DNA from: Hyphomicrobiales bacterium
GTDB taxonomy: Bacteria; Pseudomonadota; Alphaproteobacteria; Rhizobiales; Rhizobiaceae
Assembly: GCA_900473185.1 (NCBI GenBank)
Contig: UCKU01000029.1
Span: forward strand, 31,354-95,353
Direction: 5' to 3'
Length of the DNA stretch: 64,000 nucleotides
The translations under genes were made by a program, and so were the position numbers. Position 1 is the stretch's first letter; the number at the start of each line of letters is the position of its first letter. The notes below the pieces were generated by a model. The model ran no database searches and was not told where the DNA came from. It was given only the letters and a program-made list of their open reading frames with translations. Positions 62,363 to 64,000 of this stretch are shown here, in pieces.

Positions 62363-63088
62363 TCAGCCGCCGAGGTGCAGCGAGCGGTACTCAAGCGCGC
62401 GGTTGTCGGTCGCCCAGAGCTGTTCTGCCTGCTGTGCCATTGGGTCGGGGAAGATGTATGTCTGTCCCTCCGCGATACCTTTCACAATATTGGCAGCCGC
62501 AGATTCCGGGGTTGCCTTGTCCGGATAGGGAACGACCTTTGCAAGATCGGTATCAATCGGTCCCGGATAGATGCCGATAACCGTGACGTTGTGCTTTTCC
62601 ATGCTGCCGCGGAGCGACTGGGTCAGCGAATGCAGGGCAGCCTTGGATGCCGAATAGCCGGCCATCAGCGGAATGGCCGAAAGGCCGACGACGCTGCTGA
62701 CGTTTGCGATCGTGCCGGAGCGGCGCGTCACGAACTGCGGCGTGAAGGCGCGCAGGACGCGCAGCGTGCCGAAGTAGTTGGTGCGCATGTCATCTTCGAT
62801 CGCCGTCCAGTCGCTGTCGGCGTAATTGCCGAAGGCGAGCGTGCCAGCGTTGTTGACCAGGATGTCGACATCCGGAGCGGCGGCTACCGCAGCAGCGACA
62901 GAGGCATCGCTGGTGATATCGAGCGGAAGCGGGATTACCCGTCCGTCGTTAAAAGACGGAAGGCTCTTCGGATCGCGTGCGGTGGCGTAGACCTTGGCCG
63001 CACCGGCCTTGAGTAATTCCTTGACGGTTGCTGCGCCAATGCCGCGATTGGCACCGGTCACGAGCACTACTTTGTTCGAGATGGTCAC
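62363..63088 (-). CDS. Short-chain dehydrogenase/reductase
   Basis: The protein has 241 residues. TGANRGIGAATVKELLKAG (NAD(P) motif, about 11-29), LVNNAG (about 76-81), the catalytic Ser in IANVSSVVG and YSASKAAL (Tyr and Lys) are all intact. It is a classical SDR. It sits 59 bases before the exported hydrolase and may share its transcript. Confidence 0.93.
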   Translation of the reverse strand: MTISNKVVLVTGANRGIGAATVKELLKAGAAKVYATARDPKSLPSFNDGRVIPLPLDITSDASVAAAVAAAPDVDILVNNAGTLAFGNYADSDWTAIEDDMRTNYFGTLRVLRAFTPQFVTRRSGTIANVSSVVGLSAIPLMAGYSASKAALHSLTQSLRGSMEKHNVTVIGIYPGPIDTDLAKVVPYPDKATPESAAANIVKGIAEGQTYIFPDPMAQQAEQLWATDNRALEYRSLHLGG

Positions 63089-63195
63089 GATTTTCTCCTC
63101 ATGACAGCATTGGTTTTGGCGAAGTTCTGAGGTCCCTTGGACGAAGCAAAGGGAGCTCGATCGAGATTGAGATGCGGGAAGGGTTAGTCGGCGCT

Positions 63196-63915
63196 CTACG
63201 AAAGCGTGATGGCCTCGAGGTCCAGCCGGAAGATTGACGGAGCCCGCAGCAGCGTATGGTCATTGGCGTCACGGAAGACGACGCGGCGATGGGTCGGGAA
63301 GATGAAGCCATCGAAACTTCTGTGATCGAAGGTGTAGTGCGAGGCCGGGCCTTTGCTGACATCTGGCGTGTAATCGTTGCGCACGAGATGGCCGGCGTCG
63401 TTGAAGTAAAAGCGCTGTTCCTGGCAATGGACTTCAATATTGTCCGGGAAGGTGACCTTCAGCACTCGCCAGCGTTCGCCATGCTCCTCGTGCGGCGCGA
63501 TTTCCTCGCAACGCACACCGTCTTGTGCGAGCAGGAACGGCATGGTCAGGTAGTTGGTGAGCGCGTAGCCGATGAAATAAAGAAACTGCAGCTCGTTCCA
63601 GGGCGACTGGCGATCGTAGCCCTCGAAAGTCTTGCGCGGTTCGTCGAGCTTGGAGATCTCAACACCGGAGTCGGTCTCGATCCGAACCGTGCCTTCTTCG
63701 TAGATGCCGCGGCTGCCGGGCGCGGGGAAGGGGACAATTGCGGTGCGTTGCCGCTGGGTGTCGACTTTAACCATGGCGGCGCGCAGGCCATGCGGCTGCT
63801 TTTTCAGCTCGAGTGCTGCGCCGCGCAGCGTCAACAGGAAGTCGATGTGATTCACGCGGCGCCAGTTTTCCAGCCCGCCATGCGCATCGAGAACTTTTTC
63901 TAAAAGGTCGCTCAT
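63196..63915 (-). CDS. Conserved hypothetical protein
   Basis: The protein has 239 residues beginning MSDLLEKVLDAHGGLENWRR. The start recalls outer-membrane lipoprotein sorting-like folds, but there is no signal peptide. Beta-rich text follows (RCEEIAPHEEHGERWRVLKV, DGFIFPTHRRVVFRDAND). It starts in the four-base overlap with the end of an upstream gene, so it belongs to the same transcript. Function is unknown; a lipid- or small-molecule-binding protein is one possibility. Confidence 0.7.
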   Translation of the reverse strand: MSDLLEKVLDAHGGLENWRRVNHIDFLLTLRGAALELKKQPHGLRAAMVKVDTQRQRTAIVPFPAPGSRGIYEEGTVRIETDSGVEISKLDEPRKTFEGYDRQSPWNELQFLYFIGYALTNYLTMPFLLAQDGVRCEEIAPHEEHGERWRVLKVTFPDNIEVHCQEQRFYFNDAGHLVRNDYTPDVSKGPASHYTFDHRSFDGFIFPTHRRVVFRDANDHTLLRAPSIFRLDLEAITLS

Positions 63916-64000
63916 CTTACGCGTTGTCCTGTGAGTTGAGCGTCGAAGATGGCCAGCGCGGCCACCTCCGTGCGCCCCAAGAAGTAAACGTTGTCGTTTA
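63912..64000 (-). CDS. 3' end of a gene entering from the right edge
   Basis: An open frame on the minus strand reads NDNVYFLGRTEVAALAIFDA and QLTGQRVR, then TGA at 63912-63914, which overlaps the ATG of the next gene. Only about 28 codons are inside the window, so no family can be named. The overlap with the following start is the main support. Confidence 0.45.
   Translation of the reverse strand, partial: NDNVYFLGRTEVAALAIFDAQLTGQRVR

Noticed and set aside
1..64000. CRISPR array, tRNA or rRNA genes
   Set aside because: No regularly spaced short repeats and no recognisable tRNA or rRNA sequence were found on reading through the window; a covariance search was not possible.

Overview
The window looks like part of a large plasmid or other secondary replicon from an alphaproteobacterium of the order Hyphomicrobiales (Rhizobium, Agrobacterium or Sinorhizobium type). 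The grounds are repABC replication and partition cassettes, a trb-type conjugation operon headed by an acyl-homoserine-lactone synthase gene, a DUF1612/HTH protein of a kind known from rhizobial plasmids, and high-GC coding DNA throughout. No rRNA, tRNA or CRISPR array was seen.

Layout. 1-7222 (minus) is a mating-pair-formation operon, traI-trbB-C-D-E-J-L-F, cut by the left edge; trbG, trbH and trbI would follow outside it. 7223-7579 is a divergent control region with two lux-box-like palindromes and a repA operator. 7580-11338 (plus) is a full repABC cassette with its antisense RNA. 11.7-14.2 kb holds a DUF2934 protein, a cold-shock protein, an AbrB/VapC toxin-antitoxin pair and a decayed transposase. 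14324-18001 (minus) is a SECOND full repABC cassette facing the first, with an almost identical antisense RNA, so the molecule looks like a cointegrate or an evolved two-replicon plasmid. 18.2-25.6 kb is a graveyard of integrase copies and whole or broken toxin-antitoxin genes, with one serine recombinase and one apparently intact tyrosine recombinase.

26.9-34.3 kb is a RiPP gene cluster with visibly lower GC. It has an NHLP-type precursor ending in a short Cys/Thr-rich core, a fused E1-like/YcaO cyclodehydratase, a SagB-like dehydrogenase, three phytanoyl-CoA-dioxygenase-like enzymes and one accessory protein of uncertain family, arranged as two convergent operons. This is a predicted thiazole/oxazole-modified peptide pathway with unusually rich oxidative tailoring.

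35.1-58.7 kb is a dense defence island. It starts with a two-component-like pair (a double-GHKL ATPase/kinase and a receiver protein with an Rx4H HEPN-like motif). It continues with a C5-cytosine methyltransferase, a protein with a PD-(D/E)XK-like end, and a minus-strand run of five genes: a second cytosine methyltransferase, a P-loop ATPase, an unclassified protein, a 1813-residue HerA-like ATPase and a Vsr endonuclease. The three central genes resemble in order, size and motifs the DptF-DptG-DptH restriction module of phosphorothioation systems, but no dnd modification genes are present and cytosine methyltransferases take their place. A trypsin-like protease, a predicted modification-reading nuclease and a large tyrosine-recombinase-like protein close the island.

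58.97-64.0 kb (minus) holds ordinary metabolic genes: an MDR quinone oxidoreductase, a ketopantoate-reductase-like enzyme, an exported Asp-nucleophile alpha/beta hydrolase, an SDR and a conserved hypothetical.
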